Below are positions 54,100 through 62,030 of a stretch of DNA of 64,000 bases, piece after piece. The position numbers and the translations under genes were made by a program. The stretch is taken from contig CAXBOT010000005.1 of assembly GCA_963977495.1 (NCBI GenBank), positions 1 through 64,000 of the forward strand, read 5' to 3'. A model generated the notes under the pieces. It was not told the origin of the DNA, ran no database searches, and worked only from the letters and a program-made list of their open reading frames with translations. The stretch comes from UBA1672 sp963977495 (GTDB lineage Bacteria > Pseudomonadota > Alphaproteobacteria > Micavibrionales > Micavibrionaceae). The stretch's first letter is position 1. Every line of letters begins with the position of its first letter.

Positions 54100-55248
54100 T
54101 TATCCAGCGTCGACATCCCCTTCGCGCTCATGCGGCGCATAAACGCGCACCGTTTGCGCAACGATAGAGTGAATATCAAATTCCTGCTCGGCTTTTTGCC
54201 TGCTGCGATAGCCCATAGAACGCCGAAGCGCAGGGTTAAACAAGATGGTTTCAATCGCTTTTGCGGTGGCTTTGGCATTTTTCACAGGCACCAGTAAGCC
54301 GTTTTCATTGTGATCCACCGCCTCGCGGCAACCTGCATGATCGGTGGTAACAATGGCACGTCCCGCCGCGCAAGCCTCTAGCAAAACGCGCGGTATCCCT
54401 TCGCCATAATATGATGGATACACAATCAACGCCGCGCCCGCCAAACGATCGGGCATATCGTCGACCCGCCCCAGCCACTCCACCGCGCCATCCTTGGTCA
54501 TCTCGATCATTTCATCGCGGGATATTGCCTTGGGGTTGTCGGTTTCCCCGCCTGCAATTTGAAATGTTGCGACCACGCCGCGCTGTTTTAAAAGACGCGC
54601 AGCCTCAATAAAAATCGCCACGCCCTTTTCATGAACAAGGCGCGTAGGCATCAACACAATCGGAATATCCGTTTCATGCTCGACATTCATCGCCTTAAAC
54701 TGATCAAGATGCACCCCAGAGCCTTTAATCAAAAGCGCATGCTCCCGCTTTACGATTCCCTTTTGCACAAAAAGCGCAAGATCATCGGCATTTTGGAAAA
54801 TGAGCGTCGTGTTGGCGCGGCGGAAAACAAGCCATAATAACGGATATAATAGCGTTCTGAGGATCACTGATTGCGTTTCGTCGCTGCGGAATAAATATCC
54901 CAGTCCCGCCATAGTGAAAATTTTACGTTTTTCTTTAAATGGGAAAGCCGCCAGCGCGGTTAAAAACCCATGCTTTAACGTCACGGCGTGGATTGTATCA
55001 GGATCTTGCGCACGTATCAGGCGGCGTAAATCACGCACCATCGCCAGCGCGCCAACAATACTCGTATTGCCACCCTGTTTTTGCAGCACTGTGCATTGAA
55101 ATTCCGGCGCGCGCGCAGCGGCGGCGTCATCGCCATTAATCAAACCGATCACCATATCCAGCCCCTGTTCGCGCGCGCCATATGCAACCGCCATGCGGCT
55201 GCTCCAATCACTTGCGTCAAAGACATATAATATTTTCTGATCACTCAT
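54100..55248 (-). CDS. GT4-type glycosyltransferase
   Basis: This 382-residue GT-B enzyme starts MSDQKILYVFDASDWSSRM. It carries a predicted hydrophobic/peripheral region FTMAGLGYLFRS and the family segment YPSYYGEGIPRVLLEACAAG with its conserved Glu, then TTDHAGCREAVDHNENG. It lies 6 bases after the asparagine-synthase-like gene on the same strand. Such pairs recur in polysaccharide and capsule clusters, so a role in surface glycan assembly is likely, though the sugar is unknown. Confidence 0.9.
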   Translation of the reverse strand: MSDQKILYVFDASDWSSRMAVAYGAREQGLDMVIGLINGDDAAAARAPEFQCTVLQKQGGNTSIVGALAMVRDLRRLIRAQDPDTIHAVTLKHGFLTALAAFPFKEKRKIFTMAGLGYLFRSDETQSVILRTLLYPLLWLVFRRANTTLIFQNADDLALFVQKGIVKREHALLIKGSGVHLDQFKAMNVEHETDIPIVLMPTRLVHEKGVAIFIEAARLLKQRGVVATFQIAGGETDNPKAISRDEMIEMTKDGAVEWLGRVDDMPDRLAGAALIVYPSYYGEGIPRVLLEACAAGRAIVTTDHAGCREAVDHNENGLLVPVKNAKATAKAIETILFNPALRRSMGYRSRQKAEQEFDIHSIVAQTVRVYAPHEREGDVDAG

Positions 55249-55254
55249 AGGGCG

Positions 55255-57198
55255 TTATCCTGAAATCCAATGTCGATACCATGCCTGAAACATCAAAACC
55301 GTCCAAAGCTTTTCGGCATGATTACCGCGCCCTTTTTGATGCTCATCCCATAATGTGTGGATATGCTTATAATTCAAAAACCCTTGCGCGCGCAGCTCAT
55401 ACTCATCGAGTAAATCTTCCGCCCAGTCTTTCAGATCACCGCGCAGCCACGCACCAATGGGAACCGAAAACCCCTGTTTCGGGCGTTCATACAGATCTTC
55501 AGGCACATGATGATGGAGCACCTGCCGCAGCAACCATTTGCCCTTTTTATTTCTGATTTTCATATCCAGCGGCAACCGCCACACATAATCATAAATACGC
55601 CGATCCAGTAACGGCGCGCGCGCCTCCAGACTAACGGCCATGCTTGCGCGGTCAACCTTGGTTAAAATGTCACCATTCAGATAGGACAACGTATCCCAAT
55701 ACATCATTTCTTCGGCAAATGTTACGCCATCAATTTGCATATCAGGATCGACCAGCGGGATCATTTCCTCATACCCATCCGTCACACACATGCGCGGTTT
55801 AGGCCAGTTGCTGACCAGACTTAAATACACATCGCCCTGCGTATGTTTTTCCAGCGTATCGGCAAATTTATGCATGTGAGAACCGAATTGCGGACGGTTC
55901 GGACGCAGGCTCGACCATAAAGAGGGCGGCACGCTGCGGATCATTTGCGCGATGGGTTTACGGAATTTCGGCGGAATGTTATTGGTTGCGTTCCATGCCT
56001 TTGGCCCTGATATATGACGCGTATAGCCACCGAGCATCTCATCACCGCCATCACCGGATAAAGCCACGCTCACACTTTCGCGGGCGAATTTTGATACCAG
56101 ATAAGTCGGAATCGCCGACGCATCGGCAAAAGGCTCGTCATAGATATGCGGCAACTGCGCGACGACATCCAGCGCGTCTTGCGGCTTGATATAAAGCTCA
56201 TGATGGTCGGTTTTTAAATGCTGCGCCACTGCTTTGGCTTGTTCGGCTTCGTTATAGCCCGCCTCCTCAAAACCAATGGAATAGGTTTTCACTGCCTGAT
56301 CGCTTTGCGCCTGCATCAAGGCCACAATGGTTGAGCTGTCTATACCGCCGGATAAAAACGCCCCAAGCGGCACATCGGACACCATGCGCTCTCCGACACA
56401 TTCGGATAATATCTTTTCGAAATCGCGCACCGCGTCCTCGGCATTATCAACCGGATTGTCCCGCGCGCTGAGCAAGGCGTCCTTATGGCTCCAATACGGC
56501 TCTAATAATGATTTCAAATCCTGACCGCCGCGCAGCATCCGCAGATCAATCGCCATCATCATCCCTGCCGGTATTTGCCAAACATCACGATAAATCGAGA
56601 GTGGCGCAGGCACATAACCAAAGCGCATATATGATGTCACGGCGGGGCGGCTGACATCGCGCCTGAATTCAGGATGTGCGCATAAGGCTTTCAATTCCGA
56701 ACCGAAAACCAATGTGCTGCCTGCCCATCCGACATAGATCGGCTTTTTCCCCATACGATCACGCGCCAGAAACAGGGCTTGCTTTTGACGATCCCATAAG
56801 GCAAAGGCAAACATGCCGTTGATCTTTTCAAGCGTCTGCTGAACGCCCCAATGCTCAACCGCGGATAACAAAACTTCGGTATCGCTATGGCCGCGAAATA
56901 TCACACCATGGGTTGTTTCAAGCGACGCCTTGAGAGATTTGAAATTATAAATTTCACCATTAAAAACGATCATATATCGCCCTGAGGCCGATTCCATCGG
57001 CTGCGCGCCCGCAGGGGAGAGGTCGATAATGGATAAACGCCGATGCCCCAGCGCCAACGGCACATCAGGATCTTGCCACACATCATCACTGTCAGGCCCG
57101 CGCGTCGCCAACGCATCGTTCATCCCTGTAATCACCCGATGCAAATGCGCACGGTCGGGGCGGGGGTCAAATGTATATAATCCGGTGATACCACACAT
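55255..57198 (-). CDS. Glutamine-hydrolysing asparagine synthase (AsnB family)
   Basis: This 647-residue protein starts MCGITGLYTFDPRPDRA; the N-terminal Cys2 is the glutaminase nucleophile. The synthase half has the PP-loop FLSGGIDSSTIVALM, GDGGDEMLGGYTRH and LTKVDRASMAVSLEARAP. It lies next to a GT4 gene, and in such settings AsnB-like enzymes often amidate a sugar or uronic acid rather than make free asparagine. Either is possible here. The ATG at 57198 follows the spacer with little ribosome-binding signal. Confidence 0.9.
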   Translation of the reverse strand: MCGITGLYTFDPRPDRAHLHRVITGMNDALATRGPDSDDVWQDPDVPLALGHRRLSIIDLSPAGAQPMESASGRYMIVFNGEIYNFKSLKASLETTHGVIFRGHSDTEVLLSAVEHWGVQQTLEKINGMFAFALWDRQKQALFLARDRMGKKPIYVGWAGSTLVFGSELKALCAHPEFRRDVSRPAVTSYMRFGYVPAPLSIYRDVWQIPAGMMMAIDLRMLRGGQDLKSLLEPYWSHKDALLSARDNPVDNAEDAVRDFEKILSECVGERMVSDVPLGAFLSGGIDSSTIVALMQAQSDQAVKTYSIGFEEAGYNEAEQAKAVAQHLKTDHHELYIKPQDALDVVAQLPHIYDEPFADASAIPTYLVSKFARESVSVALSGDGGDEMLGGYTRHISGPKAWNATNNIPPKFRKPIAQMIRSVPPSLWSSLRPNRPQFGSHMHKFADTLEKHTQGDVYLSLVSNWPKPRMCVTDGYEEMIPLVDPDMQIDGVTFAEEMMYWDTLSYLNGDILTKVDRASMAVSLEARAPLLDRRIYDYVWRLPLDMKIRNKKGKWLLRQVLHHHVPEDLYERPKQGFSVPIGAWLRGDLKDWAEDLLDEYELRAQGFLNYKHIHTLWDEHQKGRGNHAEKLWTVLMFQAWYRHWISG

Positions 57199-57298
57199 GC
57201 TTTGTGTCTTGTCCTACTTGTTTCATCGCTTTACCTTTATAGATAAAACATATATCTGTGTATCAAAAGGGTGAATTGATGTTTGGGAAATCTAATAA

Positions 57299-57574
57299 AT
57301 GAATATAGAGCTTTTTATTTCCAAAAAAGGGCAGGTCGTGTTCACGTGTCACGGGGAATTTAAAAAGGAAATAAGCCAAATCGTTGTGAATCAAGAAAGC
57401 GGCGAGATCACCTTTATTTTCAAACCCGACCTTGAAATATGGAAGCCAAATTGCTCCATCGATCAGGAACTTTGCAAAAAAATCCAGAATCAATTATTCT
57501 GTGCAGTAGGGTATTATAAGAATGAAAAACTTGTTGCCGGTGAATATGTTCGTTTTACATGCCGCCCGCGATAA
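57299..57574 (+). CDS. Unknown protein, possible paralogue of the gene at 58319
   Basis: This is a 91-residue soluble protein: MNIELFISKKGQVVFTC, then a beta-rich middle GEITFIFKPDLEIWK and KNEKLVAGEYVRF. Alignment by eye with the first 90 residues of the gene at 58319 (MDIDLLVTPQGEAGLLSNSN) shows matching layout: a start strand, KK-x-I, LE/FIFK with DLEIW against LEFADMDHLDL, and a final R/MFL. This suggests diverged copies. It has four Cys, two of them close together (CSIDQELC). No signal peptide or TM segment. The next gene begins 22 bases later. Confidence 0.6.
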   Translation: MNIELFISKKGQVVFTCHGEFKKEISQIVVNQESGEITFIFKPDLEIWKPNCSIDQELCKKIQNQLFCAVGYYKNEKLVAGEYVRFTCRPR

Positions 57575-57596
57575 ACAAAAATAAGGAAGATAAACA

Positions 57597-58184
57597 ATGT
57601 CAGCAACAGAACTTACACCAGATCCGGTTGAGAAATTGCCGGAAAGTCCTCTGCAACTTATCGTAGAAGCAACAACCGTTCCCGAATCGATTGCCGTTGT
57701 GCATGACGAAGAAATCGCAACAACTGTCGAAGCCGCGAAAAGTCTGGAAGTGACTGGCGCCGAAACAGCCACACGCGCCGATGAATATTTCTCCGCCGAA
57801 ACAACCAGCATCAGCGCCGCCGATCAAAGCTATGCCGGCGCAGCAACCGCGGGCAGCGAAGAAATCTACAACGCGCACACAGGCCAAGCCGAAACTTTTG
57901 TAGCGCAAGCCGACAGCTATAATGTAATGGGACACAGCACCGCCGCGATATCTGAGGAATCAACCGCGAAATCAAGCGCGCTGCAACGCGTCGCCGTTGT
58001 TCAAATCGCCGCGCAAGAAATTGCACAACGTACGGAGCTTTCTTACAAACAAGAAGCAGACCGCACCGTTGAAGGTGTTAAACAGGAAATGAAGGCTTTG
58101 TCCGCCGTTGATGACGCTGGCGCAGCGCAAAATCTTGAGGGCGAACTCAAAGCCGCAGCAGAGATTACAGCGCCGAAAGTGTAA
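57597..58184 (+). CDS. Ala/Glu-rich protein of unknown function
   Basis: This 195-residue protein has no signal peptide and no hydrophobic helix. It is rich in Ala, Glu, Thr and Ser (VEKLPESPLQLIVEATTVPE, then EEIATTVEAAKSLEVTGAET), with many charged heptad-like stretches that would form extended helices or coiled coil. It has no Cys or Trp. Nothing identifies a function. It lies between two apparent paralogues and is followed by a strong terminator. Confidence 0.65.
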   Translation: MSATELTPDPVEKLPESPLQLIVEATTVPESIAVVHDEEIATTVEAAKSLEVTGAETATRADEYFSAETTSISAADQSYAGAATAGSEEIYNAHTGQAETFVAQADSYNVMGHSTAAISEESTAKSSALQRVAVVQIAAQEIAQRTELSYKQEADRTVEGVKQEMKALSAVDDAGAAQNLEGELKAAAEITAPKV

Positions 58185-58212
58185 AGACGACTTTGTATAA
58201 TAATTGATGAAG

Positions 58213-58236
58213 GGGGCGGTTATGCGCCCCTTTTTT
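58213..58236 (+). terminator. Terminator after the Ala/Glu-rich gene
   Basis: A perfect 6-bp GC stem, GGGGCG/CGCCCC (58213-58218 with 58225-58230), with loop GTTATG and a run of six T ends the transcript of the two upstream genes. Confidence 0.9.
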
Positions 58237-58318
58237 ATGCACATGAACAGATTGTCTGCATGCGTCATTCTCTGCTATTGTGCGCTAACAGCAAAATTTA
58301 GGAAGGGTCACACCGCAC

Positions 58319-58951
58319 ATGGATATTGATCTTCTGGTGACGCCACAAGGTGAAGCGGGACTTTTAAGCAATAGTAATCTGGTCAAAAAAGCCATCGGCG
58401 TCTTGTTTGACACCGATAACGCGACCCTATCCCTAGAATTTGCCGACATGGATCATCTGGATTTAAACATCCCCGTTGAGATTGATTTTTTCGCGATGCT
58501 CGACACCAATCCGCAGATTCATATCGGGTCAGTGTCCGAGGGTAAAATCGCGCAAGCCTATCAAGTACCGTTGATGTTTTTAGATGACCCCTATCGCGCC
58601 GAAGCGTTCGAGAATGTCAAAGCGCCCGCAAAACCGCTCGCCGCCTTTTACTATTTCGTTAAAAATTGTGTTTTGGGGCAGCCCGTCCACCGCCTTGATG
58701 CAGGAAACGAAGAGTCGTCAGGCTGTATTTTAGGGGACGCCGCGCCGTCTTCACTGGAATTTGCCCATCACCTTGCGCGCCGTCACGGCATGGAAGTCGG
58801 ACAAGAAAAAGCCAACCAGACACTCAACACACCCTCTATGGGGATGGGGGGCAACAGTTCCGGCGCAAGCAGCAGTTCCGGCGGCACATATTACCAAAAA
58901 CGCTATGTCCAAAAATCGACCAAAGATGATAAGAAGGATGGGGAAGAGTAG
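58319..58951 (+). CDS. Unknown protein with N-terminal half like the 57299 gene
   Basis: This is a 210-residue soluble protein. The first 95 residues (MDIDLLVTPQGEAGLLSNSN to YQVPLMFLDD) resemble the small protein at 57299. The rest has PAKPLAAFYYFVKNCVLGQP, EESSGCILGDAAPSSLEFAHH and a Gly/Ser-rich, then Lys/Asp-rich, tail (GMGGNSSGASSSSGGTYYQK). That tail looks disordered. No family is recognised. AAGG lies about 14 bases before the ATG. It converges on mltG, 15 bases away. Confidence 0.62.
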   Translation: MDIDLLVTPQGEAGLLSNSNLVKKAIGVLFDTDNATLSLEFADMDHLDLNIPVEIDFFAMLDTNPQIHIGSVSEGKIAQAYQVPLMFLDDPYRAEAFENVKAPAKPLAAFYYFVKNCVLGQPVHRLDAGNEESSGCILGDAAPSSLEFAHHLARRHGMEVGQEKANQTLNTPSMGMGGNSSGASSSSGGTYYQKRYVQKSTKDDKKDGEE

Positions 58952-58966
58952 GCGTTTTAGATAAAT

Positions 58967-59986
58967 CTACTGCGCTTTTCTGATCTTCCGCCATTGCGCG
59001 ACATTGTTATTGTGCTCATTCAGGGATTTGGCGAAGGCATGCCCGCCAGAGCCATCGGCGACAAAATACAGATAATCATGGGTTTCGGGGTTTAACGCGG
59101 CCTCAATCGAGGCTTGGCCGGGGTTGGCAATCGGGCCGGGCGGTAATCCTGCGTAAAGATAAGTATTATAAGGGGAATCATAGGCCAGATCTTTTTTCAG
59201 CAACCTGCGCCCCAGCGGCCCCTGTCCGTCATTCTTGTTTTCCCCCAACATCAGCGCGTAAATTACGCTCGGGTCAGTTTGAAGCAGCATCCCTCTGCGC
59301 AGACGATTGATAAACACGCCCGCGACGCGTTTGCGCTCTGATGCAACGGCCGTTTCTTTTTCAATGATTGAGGCCAGCACAAGCGCTTCTTCCTTGGTTT
59401 TAAGCGGCAGGTCAGCGGCGCGCTTGGCCCATGCGGCGTCTAAAACCCGATCCATTGCCTGTTCCATGCGCCCCAAAACGGCGGACGCATCCTCACCCTT
59501 TTGATAGCTGTATGTTTCCGGCAGATAACGCCCCTCCCCCTTCATCGCAAATTTAGTGGCATGATCCAGATCATTTTGCGCCAAAAGCAGCGTTTTAATC
59601 TCAAAGTTGGTTAAACCTTCGCGGATGGTTACCTGACGCTGCACAACTTTGCCCGATTCCAGTAAATCCATAATTTCAAGCATTGAGGCATGCGGCGGAA
59701 TTTCATACTCACCCGCCTTAAGCATATTGGCCTGCCCTGTCAAACGCCCATTAAGCTGGAAGATCACACCGTCAAAGCGATCCTCTTGTAAAATGCCCTG
59801 CTGGGTTAAAATTTCAGATATAGCGCGAATATTCGATCCATGCGGGATTTGAATGATCACCGCTTCGTCCAGCGCGCTCTGCTTTTCATAGCGATAAGCA
59901 CTATAGGCCGCGCCCGTCGCACATAATAATGCCGCAAGCGTGATACCCAGAATAAAAGTCTTAACAAGAAAGCGGAGAAGCTTCAC
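58967..59986 (-). CDS. mltG: Endolytic murein transglycosylase MltG
   Basis: MltG cuts nascent glycan strands and sets their length; it sits in the inner membrane and faces the periplasm. The 339-residue protein has an N-terminal anchor (FLVKTFILGITLAALLCATG), a LysM-like part, and the YceG core with the catalytic Glu in IIEKETAVASERKRVAGVF and LQTDPSVIYAL and GLPPGPIANPG. It follows fabF with a 15-base gap. In many alphaproteobacteria acpP, fabF and mltG form one run, as here. Confidence 0.96.
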   Translation of the reverse strand: MKLLRFLVKTFILGITLAALLCATGAAYSAYRYEKQSALDEAVIIQIPHGSNIRAISEILTQQGILQEDRFDGVIFQLNGRLTGQANMLKAGEYEIPPHASMLEIMDLLESGKVVQRQVTIREGLTNFEIKTLLLAQNDLDHATKFAMKGEGRYLPETYSYQKGEDASAVLGRMEQAMDRVLDAAWAKRAADLPLKTKEEALVLASIIEKETAVASERKRVAGVFINRLRRGMLLQTDPSVIYALMLGENKNDGQGPLGRRLLKKDLAYDSPYNTYLYAGLPPGPIANPGQASIEAALNPETHDYLYFVADGSGGHAFAKSLNEHNNNVAQWRKIRKAQ

Positions 59987-60001
59987 AAAACACCCCTTTG
60001 A

Positions 60002-61285
60002 TTATGACGCGCGGCTTAAAATCAAAGATGCATTCGTGCCACCAAAACCGAAAGAGTTAGACAAAACAGTATTCACCGTTTTTTCCTTCGCTGTTTTCGG
60101 CACAAGATCCATGCCCTGACAGTTTTCAGACGGGTTTTCCAGATTAAGCGTTGGCGGCAAAATGCCTGTTTCGATGGCCTTTGCCGCATAAATGGCCTCG
60201 ACCGCGCCCGCAGCGCCCAATAAATGGCCAATCGCCGATTTTGTCGATGACATAGACACACTGTCTAGTGCATTCGTGAATAAACGTTTCACCGCATTAA
60301 ATTCAATGCCGTCACCAACGGGCGTGGATGTACCATGCGCGTTGATATAATCAATGTCTTCGGGGTTCAATTTTGCGCGTTTTAATGCTGCTTGCATGGC
60401 GCGGTAGCCACCATTGCCGTCTTCGGCGGGGCTTGTGATGTGATGGGCATCGCCTGACAGACCATAACCAACCACTTCACCATAGATTGTCGCGCCGCGT
60501 GCTTTGGCGTGTTCATATTCTTCCAGAACCACGATACCTGCGCCCTCACCGATCACAAAGCCATCGCGCCCCTGATCCCACGGACGGGATGCATCCTCAG
60601 GCGCGTCATTATAGCTCGTAGAGAGCGCCCGCGCTGCGGCGAAGCCTGCCACGCCAAGGCGACAAACCGCGCCCTCTGCGCCGCCTGCAATCATGACATC
60701 GGCATCATCCAGCGCAATCAAGCGCGCCGCATCACCAATCGCATGCGTACCTGTGGCACACGCAGTAACCACAGAGTGATTCGGCCCTCTGAAGCCATAT
60801 TTAATCGACACATGCCCTGAGGTCAGATTAATAAGAGCCGCAGGCACGAAAAACGGAGAAATCCGGCGCGGCCCGCGCTCATTCAAAATAGTCGAGGTTT
60901 TATAAATTTCATCCAGCCCGCCAATACCCGAGCCAATCAAGACACCTGTACGGTTCAGAGATTCTTCGTCAGTGGGCGCCCAGCCTGAGTCTTCGATCGC
61001 TTCTTGCGCGGCGGCCATACCATAAGTGATAAAAACATCAACTTTGCGCTGTTCCTTAGGGTGCATAAACAAATCAGCGTTAAATTCACCGTTCTTAGGA
61101 TTTTCATCCGTTGTTTTGGGAATAATACCAGCGATCTGTGATGTGATATCAGACACATCAAAATCTTCAATCTTGCGGATACCGCTTTTGCCGTTTGTTA
61201 TGGCGTTCCAGTTATGATCCACACCAAAGCCTAATGGTGAAACCATACCCATTCCAGTAATCACAACACGTCTTAATTCACTCAT
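60002..61285 (-). CDS. fabF: Beta-ketoacyl-ACP synthase II
   Basis: FabF elongates acyl-ACP with malonyl-ACP. The 427-residue thiolase-fold protein has the nucleophile Cys in VVTACATGTHAIGDAAR, and the catalytic His in NAHGTSTPVGD and AIGHLLGAAGA. It starts MSELRRVVITGMGMVSPLGF; GAGG lies 10 bases before ATG 61285, so the frame from 61330 is rejected. It follows acpP and precedes mltG. A hairpin separates it from acpP. Confidence 0.98.
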   Translation of the reverse strand: MSELRRVVITGMGMVSPLGFGVDHNWNAITNGKSGIRKIEDFDVSDITSQIAGIIPKTTDENPKNGEFNADLFMHPKEQRKVDVFITYGMAAAQEAIEDSGWAPTDEESLNRTGVLIGSGIGGLDEIYKTSTILNERGPRRISPFFVPAALINLTSGHVSIKYGFRGPNHSVVTACATGTHAIGDAARLIALDDADVMIAGGAEGAVCRLGVAGFAAARALSTSYNDAPEDASRPWDQGRDGFVIGEGAGIVVLEEYEHAKARGATIYGEVVGYGLSGDAHHITSPAEDGNGGYRAMQAALKRAKLNPEDIDYINAHGTSTPVGDGIEFNAVKRLFTNALDSVSMSSTKSAIGHLLGAAGAVEAIYAAKAIETGILPPTLNLENPSENCQGMDLVPKTAKEKTVNTVLSNSFGFGGTNASLILSRAS

Positions 61286-61330
61286 TCTTGGATATCCTCT
61301 TGATTTAAAACAATCCCTTAAAAGCATCAC

Positions 61331-61349
61331 AGCCCGCTGTGCGGGCTGA
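61331..61349 (-). terminator. Hairpin between acpP and fabF
   Basis: A perfect 8-bp stem CAGCCCGC/GCGGGCTG with a 3-base loop (61331-61338 with 61342-61349) lies 45 bases after acpP. On the minus strand it is followed by TGATGCTTTT. It may be a partial terminator that leaves more acpP than fabF transcript. Confidence 0.6.
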
Positions 61350-61394
61350 AATTTGTTTTAAGATGAACAATAAGGCAACATCGAATCGCCTTGA

Positions 61395-61634
61395 TTATTC
61401 GCCTGAATTTTCTTTGATGAACGTTACAGCATCACCAACAGTCTGGATGTCTTTTGCCGCATCATCTGGAATTTCAATACTGAATTCCTCTTCAAACGCC
61501 ATAACCAATTCAACTGTATCCAGAGAGTCCGCACCAAGATCATCGATGAAGCTAGCACCTTCGGCAACTTTGTCTTCTTCCACACCCAAATGCTCAACAA
61601 CGATCTTCTTAACGCGATCAGCAATATCACTCAT
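61395..61634 (-). CDS. acpP: Acyl carrier protein
   Basis: AcpP carries growing acyl chains on a phosphopantetheine. The 79-residue acidic protein has the modification site in LGADSLDTVELVMAFEEEF and the typical opening DIADRVKKIVVEHLGVEED. It lies upstream of fabF. fabG, usually upstream of acpP, is not found in the 396-base spacer that follows on this strand. Confidence 0.98.
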   Translation of the reverse strand: MSDIADRVKKIVVEHLGVEEDKVAEGASFIDDLGADSLDTVELVMAFEEEFSIEIPDDAAKDIQTVGDAVTFIKENSGE

Positions 61635-62030
61635 ATCAATTCCTTACCTTAATTTAAAACTTGTCTTTTTCTTATATAGAACGAAAATGCATATTACTAG
61701 CCCCTTCAATCTTCCGCAACGATTTACCATAGCGGTCATCAAAGATAAAGCGGTTTTTTAGCTGTATATGGACGTAGCTCTGTGGATAAAGCAGATCGGC
61801 AGCCTGTTCTTTTCGATCCTCTCCCATAGCGAAACAAAAATAAGCACATCGATCAAAACGTCTTCGGTTTTAAGATTTTATTAAAACTTGTCCTAGATCA
61901 TGCCGGCCATCAAACATAAAAAAGGCATGAAAATACTTAGAATATTCATAAAATTTTAAATAAATACGGCGTATTATCAGCACATATTAAGAATTTTATT
62001 ATTTAAAACATATACTTAAGAGTAATTTTA
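61635..62030. other. AT-rich spacer between acpP and the RTX gene
   Basis: These 396 bases hold the start-side control of acpP (minus) and of the RTX-type gene (plus). The first 40 bases upstream of acpP carry an AAGGTAAGG-like ribosome-binding area. The 70 bases before 62031 are very AT-rich, with TTAA repeats at 61988-62013 but not in exact CtrA spacing. I see no gene and no clear promoter boxes beyond that. Confidence 0.5.
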
